Source: Pseudomonas reidholzensis (GTDB lineage Bacteria > Pseudomonadota > Gammaproteobacteria > Pseudomonadales > Pseudomonadaceae). From it: DNA of 64,000 bases. The stretch is from assembly GCF_900536025.1 (NCBI RefSeq), contig NZ_UNOZ01000028.1:1-64000 (forward strand). Reading direction: 5' to 3'. The notes beneath the pieces were generated by a model. That model did no database searches and was not told the origin of the DNA. It saw only the letters and a program-made list of their open reading frames with translations. The position numbers were made by a program, and so were the translations under genes. This document shows, piece after piece, positions 28,205 through 37,264 of the stretch; position 1 is the first letter of the stretch, and each line of letters opens with the position of its first letter.

Positions 28205-28816
28205 ATGAGCACCATTCGCGAGCGCAACAAGGAACTGATCCTGCGCGCGGCCAGCGAGGAATTCGCCGACAAGGGCTTCGCCGCCACCAAGACCAGCGAC
28301 ATCGCGGCCAAGGCTGGCCTGCCCAAGCCGAACGTCTATTACTACTTCAAATCCAAGGACAACCTCTACCGCGAAGTCCTGGAGAGCATCATCGCACCGA
28401 TCATGCAGGCCTCGACGCCGTTCAACGCCGACGGTGACCCCAAGGAAGTGCTGAGCGCCTACATTCGCTCGAAGATCCGCATTTCGCGCGACCTGCCGCA
28501 TGCCTCCAAGGTGTTTGCCAGCGAGATCATGCACGGTGCGCCGCACCTGTCGCCGAGCCAGGTCGAGCAGCTCAACGAGCAGGCCCGGCACAACATCGAG
28601 TGCATCCAGCGCTGGATCGAGCGCAAGCAGATCGCCCCGGTCGATGCCCACCACCTGATGTTCAGCATCTGGGCGGCGACGCAGACCTATGCGGACTTCG
28701 ATTGGCAGATTGCGGCAGTCACCGGTAAAGCCAAGCTGGCTGACAGTGACTATGAGGCGGCGGCGCAGACCATCATTCGCCTGGTATTGAAGGGATGTGA
28801 ACCCGAGGCGGCCTGA
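28205..28816 (+). CDS. TetR-family regulator, RutR type
   Basis: A 203-aa repressor-type protein. The TetR helix-turn-helix spans residues about 8-55 (ILRAASEEFADKGF, LPKPNVYYYFKSKDNLY). The C-terminal domain closely matches the RutR/YcdC type (YIRSKIRISRD, HLMFSIWAATQTYADF, AVTGK). E. coli RutR senses uracil and controls pyrimidine and purine breakdown by binding TTGACCA-N2-TGGTCAA. Near-matches to that consensus occur upstream of xdhA and of the NCS1 permease in this window, so both are likely targets. Confidence 0.92.
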   Translation: MSTIRERNKELILRAASEEFADKGFAATKTSDIAAKAGLPKPNVYYYFKSKDNLYREVLESIIAPIMQASTPFNADGDPKEVLSAYIRSKIRISRDLPHASKVFASEIMHGAPHLSPSQVEQLNEQARHNIECIQRWIERKQIAPVDAHHLMFSIWAATQTYADFDWQIAAVTGKAKLADSDYEAAAQTIIRLVLKGCEPEAA

Positions 28817-28828
28817 GCCTCGGTGGCG

Positions 28829-28908
28829 CCTGCTTCGCGGGCAAGCCCGCTCCTACAAGGACAGCACAGCGCCATCCCTGTGGGAGCGGGTTTACCCGCG
28901 AAGAGGCC
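28829..28908. repeat. REP pair (inverted)
   Basis: Two facing REP units (TTCGCGGGCAAGCCCGCTCC and GGGAGCGGGTTTACCCGCGA) between the converging regulator and GlcG-like genes. Confidence 0.85.
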
Positions 28909-28926
28909 AGTACAAACAGCCGAGAT

Positions 28927-29367
28927 CTAGGCAGCTACCCCAGCATCAGCAGTCAACCCCACTTCCTCGATCGCGCTGATCGCGCACTGCTCGTCGATGT
29001 CCGACGTATCCCCGCTGATCCCCACCGCACCCAGCACTTTGCCGTCCTGATCACGAATCAGCACGCCACCCGGCGCCGGCACCACCGAGCGCTCACCCAG
29101 CCCATTCAACGCGGCAAAAAACGCCGGCCGCTGCTGCGCATCCAGCGCCAGCAGGCGTGAGCCCTTGCCCAGGGCAATCGCACCCCACGCCTTGCCCGTC
29201 GCCACCTCCGGGCGCAACAGGCTGGCACCGTCCTCACGCTGCAGCGCCAGTACATAGCCACCGGCATCCAGCACCGCCACGGTCAGCGGCGCCGCGTTGA
29301 TCTTGCGGCCTGCCGCCAGCGCGGCGTTGACCAGGCCGACAGCGACTTTCAGGGTCAAAGTAGTCAT
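28927..29367 (-). CDS. GlcG/HbpS-family protein
   Basis: A 146-aa cytoplasmic protein of the GlcG/HbpS (DUF336) family, a profilin-like fold found in glycolate, glycerol and heme-related loci. Motifs: AVLDAGGYVLALQREDGA, GKAWGAIALGKGS and GAVGISGDTSDIDEQCA. The biochemical role of the family is poorly known. It starts at the ATG at 29367; the frame upstream crosses the promoter. It is divergent from gcl, and both promoters carry a TTGTATACAA palindrome, so it is very likely co-regulated with glyoxylate use. Confidence 0.9.
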   Translation of the reverse strand: MTTLTLKVAVGLVNAALAAGRKINAAPLTVAVLDAGGYVLALQREDGASLLRPEVATGKAWGAIALGKGSRLLALDAQQRPAFFAALNGLGERSVVPAPGGVLIRDQDGKVLGAVGISGDTSDIDEQCAISAIEEVGLTADAGVAA

Positions 29368-29450
29368 TGCAAAGGTCCTCTTCTTGTTGTGAGAAGCCCC
29401 AAGGGCAGTTAAAAATGGACCGAACAAATAGAACACAACGGCAGATCTTT

Positions 29451-29460
29451 TTGTATACAA
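29451..29460. promoter_or_regulatory. TTGTAYACAA-type operator
   Basis: Exact TTGTATACAA, 84 bp upstream of the GlcG-like start. Confidence 0.75.
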
Positions 29461-29590
29461 TATTTTTAGACGATCGTGCACGATCAGACGAAACGCCGTT
29501 TTCACGGGCATTCCGACGAAAGCTCAACGTCCCGATGAAAATGGATTGACCTGAGCCGCCGAGCGTGAATACACTTTGCCGCAGAGCAAG

Positions 29591-29600
29591 TTGTATACAA
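29591..29600. promoter_or_regulatory. TTGTAYACAA-type operator
   Basis: Exact TTGTATACAA, 26 bp before the gcl ATG, overlapping the expected 5' end of the message. Confidence 0.75.
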
Positions 29601-29625
29601 TTACAAAATAGATGAGGCACAAGCC

Positions 29626-31401
29626 ATGAGCAAAATGAGAGCAATTGATGCAGCCGTTCTGGTCATGCGCCGCGAAGGTGTAGATACCGCGTTCGGCATC
29701 CCTGGGGCTGCCATCAACCCGCTGTATTCGGCCCTGAAAAAAGTCGGCGGCATCGATCACGTCCTCGCTCGTCACGTCGAAGGCGCCTCGCACATGGCCG
29801 AGGGCTACACCCGCGCCAACCCGGGCAACATCGGCGTGTGCATCGGCACCTCCGGCCCTGCCGGCACCGACATGGTCACCGGCCTGTACAGTGCGGCCGC
29901 CGACTCCATCCCGATTCTCTGCATCACCGGCCAGGCGCCGCGTGCACGCCTGCACAAGGAAGACTTCCAGGCCGTCGACATCACCAGCATCGTCAAGCCG
30001 GTCACCAAGTGGGCAACCACCGTGCTCGAGCCAGGCCAGGTGCCGTACGCCTTCCAGAAGGCCTTCTATGAAATGCGCAGCGGCCGCCCAGGCCCGGTGC
30101 TGATCGACCTGCCGTTCGACGTACAGATGGCCGAGATCGAGTTCGACATCGAGGCCTACGAGCCGCTGCAAATCAACAAGCCTGCCGCCAGCCGCGTACA
30201 GGCTGAAAAAGCCCTGGCCATGCTCAATGACGCCGAGCGCCCACTGCTGGTCGCCGGTGGCGGCATCATCAACGCCGACGCCTGCGAGAAACTGGTCGAG
30301 TTCGCCGAACTGACCGGCGTACCGGTGATCCCGACCCTGATGGGCTGGGGCATCATCCCGGACGATCACCCACAGATGGTCGGCATGGTCGGCTTGCAGA
30401 CCTCGCACCGCTACGGCAACGCCACCCTGCTCAAGTCCGACCTGGTGTTCGGCATCGGCAACCGCTGGGCCAACCGCCACACCGGCTCGGTCGACGTCTA
30501 CACCGAAGGCCGCAAGTTCGTTCACGTCGACATCGAACCGACCCAGATCGGCCGTGTGTTCACCCCGGACCTGGGCATCGTCTCCGACGCTGGCAAGGCA
30601 CTGGACGTGTTCCTCGAAGTGGCCCGCGAGTGGAAAGCCGCTGGCAAGCTCAAGGACCGTGGCGCCTGGCTGGAAGACTGCCAACAGCGCAAGTCGAGCC
30701 TGCAGCGCAAGACCCACTTCGACAACGTACCGGTCAAGCCGCAGCGCGTGTACCAAGAGATGAACCAGGTGTTCGGCAAGGACACCTGCTACGTCAGCAC
30801 CATCGGCCTGTCGCAGATCGCTGGCGCGCAGTTCCTCCACGTCTACAAGCCGCGCCACTGGATCAACTGTGGCCAGGCCGGCCCGCTCGGCTGGACCATC
30901 CCTGCCGCCCTGGGCGTGGTCAAGGCCGACCCGAAACGCAAGGTGGTCGCGCTGTCCGGTGACTACGACTTCCAGTTCATGATCGAAGAGCTGGCGGTCG
31001 GCGCGCAGTTCAACCTGCCGTACGTCCACGTGCTGGTGAACAACGCCTACCTCGGCCTGATCCGCCAGGCCCAGCGTGGCTTCGACATGGATTACTGTGT
31101 ACAACTGGCGTTCGAGAACATCAACTCGACCGAAGCCGGCAGCTACGGCGTCGACCACGTCGCGGTGGTCGAAGGCCTCGGCTGTAAAGCCCTGCGCGTG
31201 TTCGAGCCAGGCGACATCGCCCCTGCCCTGCTGAAGGCGCAGAAAATGGCCGAAGAGTTCCGCGTGCCCGTGGTGGTCGAAGTGATCCTCGAGCGTGTGA
31301 CCAACATTTCGATGGGCACCGAGATCAACGCGGTCAACGAGTTCGAAGACCTCGCCCTGGTCGGCAACGACGCGCCTACCGCGATCTCGATGCTCGACTG
31401 A
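29626..31401 (+). CDS. gcl: glyoxylate carboligase
   Basis: Thiamine-diphosphate and FAD-dependent enzyme (591 aa) that joins two glyoxylate molecules into tartronate semialdehyde and CO2. It shows the N-terminal TPP domain ([13 protein letters not shown]), the central domain, and the C-terminal TPP motif starting GDYDFQF and ending [10 protein letters not shown]. The family characteristically has Val in place of the usual catalytic Glu near residue 51 ([12 protein letters not shown]). It is the first gene of gcl-hyi-glxR-ttuD-pyk, which brings glyoxylate from ureidoglycolate to pyruvate. Confidence 0.96.
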   Translation: MSKMRAIDAAVLVMRREGVDTAFGIPGAAINPLYSALKKVGGIDHVLARHVEGASHMAEGYTRANPGNIGVCIGTSGPAGTDMVTGLYSAAADSIPILCITGQAPRARLHKEDFQAVDITSIVKPVTKWATTVLEPGQVPYAFQKAFYEMRSGRPGPVLIDLPFDVQMAEIEFDIEAYEPLQINKPAASRVQAEKALAMLNDAERPLLVAGGGIINADACEKLVEFAELTGVPVIPTLMGWGIIPDDHPQMVGMVGLQTSHRYGNATLLKSDLVFGIGNRWANRHTGSVDVYTEGRKFVHVDIEPTQIGRVFTPDLGIVSDAGKALDVFLEVAREWKAAGKLKDRGAWLEDCQQRKSSLQRKTHFDNVPVKPQRVYQEMNQVFGKDTCYVSTIGLSQIAGAQFLHVYKPRHWINCGQAGPLGWTIPAALGVVKADPKRKVVALSGDYDFQFMIEELAVGAQFNLPYVHVLVNNAYLGLIRQAQRGFDMDYCVQLAFENINSTEAGSYGVDHVAVVEGLGCKALRVFEPGDIAPALLKAQKMAEEFRVPVVVEVILERVTNISMGTEINAVNEFEDLALVGNDAPTAISMLD

Positions 31402-31410
31402 CTGCCTGAC

Positions 31411-31440
31411 GCCCCCGCGCCGGCTGTGCCGGGGGCCTTC
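31411..31440 (+). terminator. hairpin between gcl and hyi
   Basis: GCCCCCG and CGGGGGC (31411-31436), followed by CTTCTT. The weak T-tail suggests an attenuator that lowers transcription of the later genes. Confidence 0.6.
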
Positions 31441-31458
31441 TTCTGCAAGGAGACAACC

Positions 31459-32241
31459 ATGCCTCGCTTCGCTGCCAACCTGTCCATGCTGTTTACCGAG
31501 CAGGACTTCCTGGCCCGCTTCAAGGCCGCCGCCGACGCTGGCTTCAGCGGTGTCGAATACCTCTTCCCGTACGATTTCAGCGCTGCCCAGATCAAGCAGC
31601 AGCTCGACGCCCATGGCCTGACCCAGGTGTTGTTCAACCTGCCGGCCGGCGACTGGGCCAAGGGTGAGCGCGGCATCGCCTGCCACCCCGACCGCGTAGA
31701 AGAATTCCGCGCTGGGGTCGACAAGGCCATCGAGTACGCCAAGGTGCTCGGCAATACCCAGATCAACTGCCTGGCCGGGATCCGTCCGCAGGGCCTGGAA
31801 TGCGCCAACGTGCGCAAGACCTTTGTCGACAACCTGAAGTTCGCTGCCGACAAGCTGCAGGCCGCCGGGATTCGCCTGGTCATGGAAATGATCAACACCC
31901 GCGACATCCCTGGCTTCTACCTGAACACCACGAAACAGGCGCTGGAGATCCAGGCCGAGGTGGGCAGCGCCAACCTGTTCCTGCAGTACGACATCTACCA
32001 CATGCAGATCATGGAAGGTGACCTGGCGCGCACCATCGAAGCCAACCTGAACCTGATCAACCATATCCAGCTGGCCGACAACCCCGGCCGCAACGAGCCA
32101 GGCACCGGTGAGATCAACTACCGCTTCCTGTTCGAGCACCTGGACCGCATCGGCTACCAGGGCTGGGTGGGCGCGGAGTACAAGCCGCTGACCACCACCG
32201 AGGCAGGCCTCGGCTGGCTGAAGACGCATAACGCAATCTAA
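31459..32241 (+). CDS. hyi: hydroxypyruvate isomerase
   Basis: A 260-aa TIM-barrel enzyme that interconverts hydroxypyruvate and tartronate semialdehyde. It begins MPRFAANLSMLFTEQDFL and keeps the metal-site motifs EMINTRDIPGFY, QYDIYHMQIMEGD and HIQLADNPGRNEPGTGEI. The ATG at 31459 follows AAGGAGA. It is placed between gcl and glxR, the usual order. Confidence 0.95.
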   Translation: MPRFAANLSMLFTEQDFLARFKAAADAGFSGVEYLFPYDFSAAQIKQQLDAHGLTQVLFNLPAGDWAKGERGIACHPDRVEEFRAGVDKAIEYAKVLGNTQINCLAGIRPQGLECANVRKTFVDNLKFAADKLQAAGIRLVMEMINTRDIPGFYLNTTKQALEIQAEVGSANLFLQYDIYHMQIMEGDLARTIEANLNLINHIQLADNPGRNEPGTGEINYRFLFEHLDRIGYQGWVGAEYKPLTTTEAGLGWLKTHNAI

Positions 32242-32256
32242 GGCGAACACAGCCCC

Positions 32257-32342
32257 CTGTGGGAGCGGGTTTACCCGCGAACACCGGCGAAGCCGGTGCC
32301 ATGCACCGCGGTGCCTGCTTCGCGGGTAAACCCGCTCCCACA
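32257..32342. repeat. REP pair (inverted)
   Basis: TGTGGGAGCGGGTTTACCCG and its facing complement, between hyi and glxR. A smaller CACCGGCGAAGCCGGTG hairpin lies between the two units. Confidence 0.85.
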
Positions 32343-32397
32343 TGATCTGTGTCGCCCGTTCCAGCGAGATTCAACAATTACAACGAGGTAATCTCTC

Positions 32398-33291
32398 ATG
32401 GCTAAAATCGGTTTTATCGGCACCGGCATCATGGGCAAGCCCATGGCCCAAAACCTGCAAAAAGCAGGTCACAGCCTGTTCGTTTCGACCCACCACGACG
32501 CCGCCCCGGCCGATCTGATCGCCGCAGGCGCCGTGGCCCTGGCCAACCCGAAGGAAGTGGCCCAGGAAGCTGAATTCATCATCGTCATGGTCCCCGACAC
32601 CCCGCAGGTCGAGGCTGTCCTGTTCGGTGAAAACGGCGTCGCCGAAGGCGTTGGCCCGAACAAGATCGTCATCGACATGAGCTCGATCTCGCCGACCGCC
32701 ACCAAGGCCTTCGCCGAGAAGATCAAGGCCACCGGCGCCGCCTACCTGGACGCTCCGGTGTCCGGCGGTGAAGTCGGCGCCAAGGCCGCGACCCTGAGCA
32801 TCATGGTCGGTGGCTGCCCGAAAGCCTTCGAGCGCACCCTGCCGCTGTTCGAAGTGATGGGCAAGAACATCACCCGCGTCGGTGGCAACGGTGACGGCCA
32901 GACCGCCAAGGTCGCCAACCAGATCATCGTCGCCCTGAACATCCAGGCGGTCAGTGAAGCGCTGCTGTTCGCCGCCAAGAACGGCGCCGATCCGGCCAAG
33001 GTGCGTGAAGCACTGATGGGCGGCTTCGCCTCGTCGAAGATCCTCGAAGTGCATGCCGAGCGCATGATCAAAGGCACCTTCGACCCAGGCTTCCGCATCA
33101 ACCTGCACCAGAAGGACCTGAACCTGGCCCTGCAAGGCGCCAAGGAGCTGGGCATCAACCTGCCCAACACCTCCAACGCCCAGCAAGTGTTCAACACCTG
33201 CCAGGCCTTGGGCGGCGGCAACTGGGACCACTCGGCGCTGATCAAGGGCCTGGAGCACATGGCCAACTTCTCGATCCGCGACGACAAGTAA
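32398..33291 (+). CDS. glxR: tartronate semialdehyde reductase
   Basis: A 297-aa beta-hydroxyacid dehydrogenase that reduces tartronate semialdehyde to D-glycerate with NAD(P)H. It has the dinucleotide motif GFIGTGIMGKPMA at the N-terminus, the substrate motif DAPVSGGEVGA and the catalytic lysine in GQTAKVANQ. It follows hyi across a REP pair and precedes ttuD. Confidence 0.95.
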   Translation: MAKIGFIGTGIMGKPMAQNLQKAGHSLFVSTHHDAAPADLIAAGAVALANPKEVAQEAEFIIVMVPDTPQVEAVLFGENGVAEGVGPNKIVIDMSSISPTATKAFAEKIKATGAAYLDAPVSGGEVGAKAATLSIMVGGCPKAFERTLPLFEVMGKNITRVGGNGDGQTAKVANQIIVALNIQAVSEALLFAAKNGADPAKVREALMGGFASSKILEVHAERMIKGTFDPGFRINLHQKDLNLALQGAKELGINLPNTSNAQQVFNTCQALGGGNWDHSALIKGLEHMANFSIRDDK

Positions 33292-33305
33292 TTCGTAAGC
33301 CTTAC

Positions 33306-33400
33306 CGGCCTCTTCGCGGGGCAAGCCCGCTCCCACAGGTACTGTGCAAGGCCTGTGGCCAGCGAAATGCCTGTAGGAGCGGGCTTGCCCCGCGAAGACG
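33306..33400. repeat. REP pair (inverted)
   Basis: TTCGCGGGGCAAGCCCGCTC and TGTAGGAGCGGGCTTGCCCC face each other after glxR. Confidence 0.85.
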
Positions 33401-33408
33401 CCAACACC

Positions 33409-33434
33409 GCTGAACCTGCGACCACAGGTTCAGC
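33409..33434. terminator. hairpin after glxR
   Basis: GCTGAACCTG-CGACCA-CAGGTTCAGC, 10-bp arms, no T-run. It precedes a stronger terminator 20 bp downstream. Confidence 0.5.
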
Positions 33435-33452
33435 GGTGGCACCGAGCAACAC

Positions 33453-33497
33453 CGCCCCTGGTTCAGCCTGCACGGAGGCCGTTCCAGGGGCGTTTTT
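33453..33497 (+). terminator. Rho-independent terminator before ttuD
   Basis: CGCCCCTGG and CCAGGGGCG (33453-33492) followed by five T. It should reduce read-through from glxR into ttuD. Confidence 0.8.
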
Positions 33498-33532
33498 GAT
33501 TCTGCAGAACAACAATAATCTGGGAGCCTGCC

Positions 33533-34807
33533 ATGTCGGTCGATCCGCAACACTTACTCCGCGAGCTGTTCGACACAGCCATCGCCGCCGCCCACCCCAG
33601 CCAGGTCCTCGAACCCTACCTGCCCGCCGACCGTAGCGGCCGGGTGATCGTCATCGGTGCCGGCAAAGCCGCCGCCGCCATGGCCGAAGTGGTCGAAAAA
33701 AGCTGGCAGGGAGAGGTCTCCGGGCTGGTCGTGACCCGTTACGGGCACGGCGCCAACTGCCGCAAGATCGAGGTGGTCGAAGCCGCCCACCCGGTCCCCG
33801 ACGCCGCCGGCCTGGCCGTGGCCAAGCGGGTGCTGGAACTGGTCGGCAACCTCACTGAAGACGACCGGGTGATCTTCCTGCTCTCCGGCGGTGGCTCGGC
33901 GTTGCTCGCCCTGCCGGCCGAAGGCCTGACCCTGGCCGACAAGCAACAGATCAACAAGGCGCTGCTCAAGTCCGGCGCGACCATCGGCGAGATGAACTGC
34001 GTGCGCAAGCACCTCTCGGCGATCAAGGGCGGCCGCCTGGCCAAGGCCTGCTGGCCGGCCACCGTCTACACCTACGCCATCTCCGACGTGCCGGGCGACC
34101 TCGCCACGGTGATCGCCTCCGGCCCGACCGTGGCCGACCCGAGCACCAGCGCCGAAGCCTTGGCGATCATCAAACGCTACAACATCGACGCCCCCAAGGC
34201 GGTCATCGACTGGCTCAACAACCCCGCCTCGGAAACCGTCAAGGCCGGCGACCCGGCCCTGGCCCGCAGCCACTTCCAGCTGATCGCCAAGCCCCAGCAG
34301 TCGCTCGAGGCCGCTGCGGTAAAAGCCCGCCAGGCCGGTTTCAGCCCGCTGATCCTCGGTGACCTGGAAGGCGAGTCGCGCGAAGTGGCCAAGGTGCATG
34401 CCGGCATCACCCGGCAGGTCGTCCTGCACGGCCAGCCCTTGAAGGCGCCCTGCGTGATCCTCTCCGGTGGCGAAACCACGGTGACCGTGCGCGGCAACGG
34501 CCGTGGCGGGCGCAACGCCGAGTTCCTCCTCAGCCTCACCGAAAGCCTCAAGGGCCTGCCGGGCGTGTATGCCCTGGCCGGCGACACCGACGGCATCGAC
34601 GGCTCGGAAGAAAACGCCGGCGCCCTGATGACCCCCGACAGCTATGCCCGCGCCGCCGCGCTTGGCCTGTCGGCCAGCGATGAGCTGGACAACAACAACG
34701 GCTACGGCTATTTCGCCGCGCTGGATGCGCTGATCGTCACCGAGCCGACCCGCACCAACGTCAACGACTTCCGCGCCATCCTGATCCTCGAGACTGCCCA
34801 ATCATGA
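33533..34807 (+). CDS. ttuD: glycerate 2-kinase / hydroxypyruvate reductase TtuD
   Basis: A 424-aa protein with an N-terminal glycerate-kinase domain (VIVIGAGKAAAAMAEV, LLSGGGSALLALP) and a C-terminal MOFRL domain (GGETTVTVRGNGRGGRNAEF, AGDTDGIDGSEENAGA). Pseudomonas copies are annotated hydroxypyruvate reductase. The MOFRL architecture fits glycerate 2-kinase, which would make 2-phosphoglycerate for pyruvate kinase via enolase. The stop overlaps the pyk start (ATGA), so the two are coupled. Confidence 0.93.
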   Translation: MSVDPQHLLRELFDTAIAAAHPSQVLEPYLPADRSGRVIVIGAGKAAAAMAEVVEKSWQGEVSGLVVTRYGHGANCRKIEVVEAAHPVPDAAGLAVAKRVLELVGNLTEDDRVIFLLSGGGSALLALPAEGLTLADKQQINKALLKSGATIGEMNCVRKHLSAIKGGRLAKACWPATVYTYAISDVPGDLATVIASGPTVADPSTSAEALAIIKRYNIDAPKAVIDWLNNPASETVKAGDPALARSHFQLIAKPQQSLEAAAVKARQAGFSPLILGDLEGESREVAKVHAGITRQVVLHGQPLKAPCVILSGGETTVTVRGNGRGGRNAEFLLSLTESLKGLPGVYALAGDTDGIDGSEENAGALMTPDSYARAAALGLSASDELDNNNGYGYFAALDALIVTEPTRTNVNDFRAILILETAQS

Positions 34808-36219
34808 CGCCTGATAAAAAAGTCAAAATCCTCGCCACCCTCGGCCCTGCCATCAACGGCATCGATGACGTGCGCCAGCTGGTCGAAGCGGGGGTGAACA
34901 TCTTCCGCCTCAACTTCAGCCACGGCGAGCACGCCGACCATGCCCTGCGCTACCAGTGGATCCGCGACGTCGAGCAGCAGCTCAACTACCCGCTGGGCAT
35001 CCTCATGGACCTGCAAGGGCCAAAGCTGCGCGTCGGCCGCTTCGCCGAAGGCAAGGTCCAGCTGCAACGCGGCCAGGCCCTGCGCCTGGACCTGGACAGC
35101 ACCCCGGGCGACAGCCGCCGGGTCAACCTGCCGCACCCGGAGATCATCGCCGCACTCGAACCCGGCATGGACCTGCTGCTCGACGACGGCAAGCTGCGCC
35201 TGCGGGTGACCGCCAAGCACAACGATGCGATCGACACTGAAGTGCTGGCCGGCGGCGAGCTGTCCGACCGCAAGGGCGTCAACGTGCCGCAAGCGGTGCT
35301 GGAGCTCAGCCCGCTCACCGAAAAAGACCGCCGCGACCTGGCCTTCGGCCTCGAGCTGGGGGTGGACTGGGTGGCACTGTCGTTCGTCCAGCGCCCTGAA
35401 GACATCATCGAAGCACGCCAGCTGATCGGCGACCGCGCCTACCTGATGGCCAAGATCGAGAAGCCGTCGGCGGTCGATCAGTTGCAAGCCATCGCCGAGC
35501 TGTCCGACGCGATCATGGTCGCCCGCGGTGACCTGGGCGTTGAAGTACCGGCTGAAAGCGTGCCGCAGATCCAGAAGCACATCATCAATACCTGCCGCCA
35601 ACTGGGCCGGCCGGTGGTGGTGGCGACGCAGATGCTCGAGTCGATGCGCTTCTCGCCTGCGCCGACCCGCGCCGAGGTCACTGACGTGGCCAACGCCGTG
35701 GCCGAAGGTGCGGACGCGGTGATGCTCTCGGCCGAGACCGCTTCGGGCGATTACCCGCTGGAAGCCGTGCAGATGATGAGCAAGATCATCCGCCAGGTCG
35801 AGAACGGCCCGGATTACCAGGCCCAGCTGGACGTTGGCCGGCCAAAGGCCGAAGCCACCGTGTCGGATGCGATCAGCTGTGCGATCCGCCGGATCAGCGG
35901 GATCCTGCCGCTGGCGGTGCTGGTCAACTACAGCGAGTCGGGTGCCTCGACGCTGCGTGCCGCGCGTGAGCGACCACGGGCGCCGATCCTCAACCTGACG
36001 CCGAACCTGGTCACCGCGCGCCGCTTGAGCGTGACCTGGGGCGTGCATTCGGTGGTCAACGACCGTCTGCGCCAGGTCGACGAGATCTGCTCGACGGCGT
36101 TGGAGATTGCCCAGGCGCAAGGCATGGCCAGCCGTGGCGACACGCTGCTGATCACGGCCGGTGTGCCTTTCGGTAAACCCGGAACGACTAACACGCTGCG
36201 GATCGAGACATTGGTCTAA
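34804..36219 (+). CDS. pyk: pyruvate kinase
   Basis: A 471-aa enzyme that converts phosphoenolpyruvate and ADP to pyruvate and ATP. Motifs: KILATLGPAINGIDDV, the active-site LMAKIEKPSAVDQL with its catalytic lysine, MVARGDLGVEVP and PVVVATQMLESM. It is the last step of the glyoxylate module and is coupled to ttuD. The genome almost certainly has a second isozyme elsewhere, so this copy is probably dedicated to glycerate-derived flux. Confidence 0.96.
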   Translation: MTPDKKVKILATLGPAINGIDDVRQLVEAGVNIFRLNFSHGEHADHALRYQWIRDVEQQLNYPLGILMDLQGPKLRVGRFAEGKVQLQRGQALRLDLDSTPGDSRRVNLPHPEIIAALEPGMDLLLDDGKLRLRVTAKHNDAIDTEVLAGGELSDRKGVNVPQAVLELSPLTEKDRRDLAFGLELGVDWVALSFVQRPEDIIEARQLIGDRAYLMAKIEKPSAVDQLQAIAELSDAIMVARGDLGVEVPAESVPQIQKHIINTCRQLGRPVVVATQMLESMRFSPAPTRAEVTDVANAVAEGADAVMLSAETASGDYPLEAVQMMSKIIRQVENGPDYQAQLDVGRPKAEATVSDAISCAIRRISGILPLAVLVNYSESGASTLRAARERPRAPILNLTPNLVTARRLSVTWGVHSVVNDRLRQVDEICSTALEIAQAQGMASRGDTLLITAGVPFGKPGTTNTLRIETLV

Positions 36220-36226
36220 GCCCGCC

Positions 36227-36271
36227 GGGGGCGCTTTGCGCCCCCTGTGGGAGCGGCCTTGTGTCGCGAAA
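36227..36271. repeat. hairpin plus half REP after pyk
   Basis: GGGGGCGC-TTT-GCGCCCCC (36227-36245) is a strong stem without a T-run. It is followed by a degenerate REP half (TGTGGGAGCGGCCTTGTGTC). Confidence 0.6.
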
Positions 36272-36367
36272 GGAGGGCAACGCCCTCCCTGGTCCAGGCA
36301 ACACCCTTACTGCGGAAAACCGAGGCCCAAAGAGGCCCACCGCCCACCTCAACCCTACTGACTGCCC

Positions 36368-37264
36368 ATGTACACCAAAAATTTCGTCAACCCGTGCCCC
36401 GACTGGGCCACGGCGCTGCTCAATGGCTTCAGCCAGGTGCTGCTGCAGTGCAACCCGCTGTGCGGCCTGTGCTGCCTGCTGGCCATCCTCCTGACCGCTC
36501 CCAACCTGGTCGGCGGCGCCCTGCTCGGCGCCCTGGCCGGCCTGCTCACCGCACAACGCCGCGGCTATGCCCGCGCCGACCGCCAGGCCGGGCTGTACAG
36601 CTACAACGGCGTGCTGATCGGCATCCTGATCAGCGCGGTGCTGCCGTGGTCGGCGATCATGCCGCCCTTGATCATCGCGGCAGGTGGGCTCTCGAGCATC
36701 ATCACCCATGAGTGGCGCAAGCGCGGTGGCACGCTGCTGCCCGCCTATACCGCGCCGTTCGTGCTGCTCGGCTGGGGCACCCTGCTGCTGGCCGAACCTG
36801 GCGGCGCCAGCGCTCCCGTAGAGGCCGATCTGCTCCATGCCCTGCTGCGTGGGTTGGGCCAGATCTTTCTGCTCGACAATCCGCTGGCGGGGTTGCTGAT
36901 TGCTATCGGCCTGTTTGTCGCCAATCGCTATGCGGCATTCTGGGCGCTGCTCGGTTCCGCCATCGGCGGCAGCGTGGCCTTGCTGGCAGGCGAGCCGCAG
37001 GCGGCGTTCATGGGGCTGTTCGGCTTCAATGCTGCGTTGGGCGGGCTGGCCTTCAGCCACGAACGCCAGCGACCCTGGTTGCCCATGCTGGCTATCGCGC
37101 TGGCGATTGCACTGCTCCCCATCGTCTCGATATTCACGGTGACAGTCCTGACGGCCCCATTCGTTATGGCGTGCTGGCTGGTTTGCAGTATCGGGTACGC
37201 TAGAACACGACGGCCCGATTTCAAGACTCAACGCCGAAGTGGTTTCCCGGGCGGAGAGCTTTAA
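36368..37264 (+). CDS. urea transporter (UT family)
   Basis: A 298-aa membrane channel with two homologous halves. Each repeats the UT signature: LYSYNGVLIGILI near residue 78 and GLFGFNAALGGLAFS near residue 220, with LDNPLAGLLIAIGL between. It passes urea down its gradient. It follows the pathway whose last step (AllA) releases urea. The C-terminal tail (RRPDFKTQRRSGFPGGEL) is hydrophilic, and its stop overlaps the stop of the converging Rhs-core gene, so the tail may have been altered when that gene arrived. Confidence 0.92.
   Translation: MYTKNFVNPCPDWATALLNGFSQVLLQCNPLCGLCCLLAILLTAPNLVGGALLGALAGLLTAQRRGYARADRQAGLYSYNGVLIGILISAVLPWSAIMPPLIIAAGGLSSIITHEWRKRGGTLLPAYTAPFVLLGWGTLLLAEPGGASAPVEADLLHALLRGLGQIFLLDNPLAGLLIAIGLFVANRYAAFWALLGSAIGGSVALLAGEPQAAFMGLFGFNAALGGLAFSHERQRPWLPMLAIALAIALLPIVSIFTVTVLTAPFVMACWLVCSIGYARTRRPDFKTQRRSGFPGGEL

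Larger units (their letters stand above)
29368..29625. other. divergent control region, GlcG-like gene / gcl
   Basis: It contains exact TTGTATACAA operators at 29451 and 29591 and a likely gcl promoter (TTGACC at 29546, AATACA at about 29568). The second operator falls just past the predicted transcription start, where a repressor would block gcl. Confidence 0.7.

Noticed and set aside
29524-32343. 939-codon open frame antisense to gcl and hyi
   Set aside because: Same composition artefact. It crosses two well-identified genes and their promoter and has no recognisable domain.
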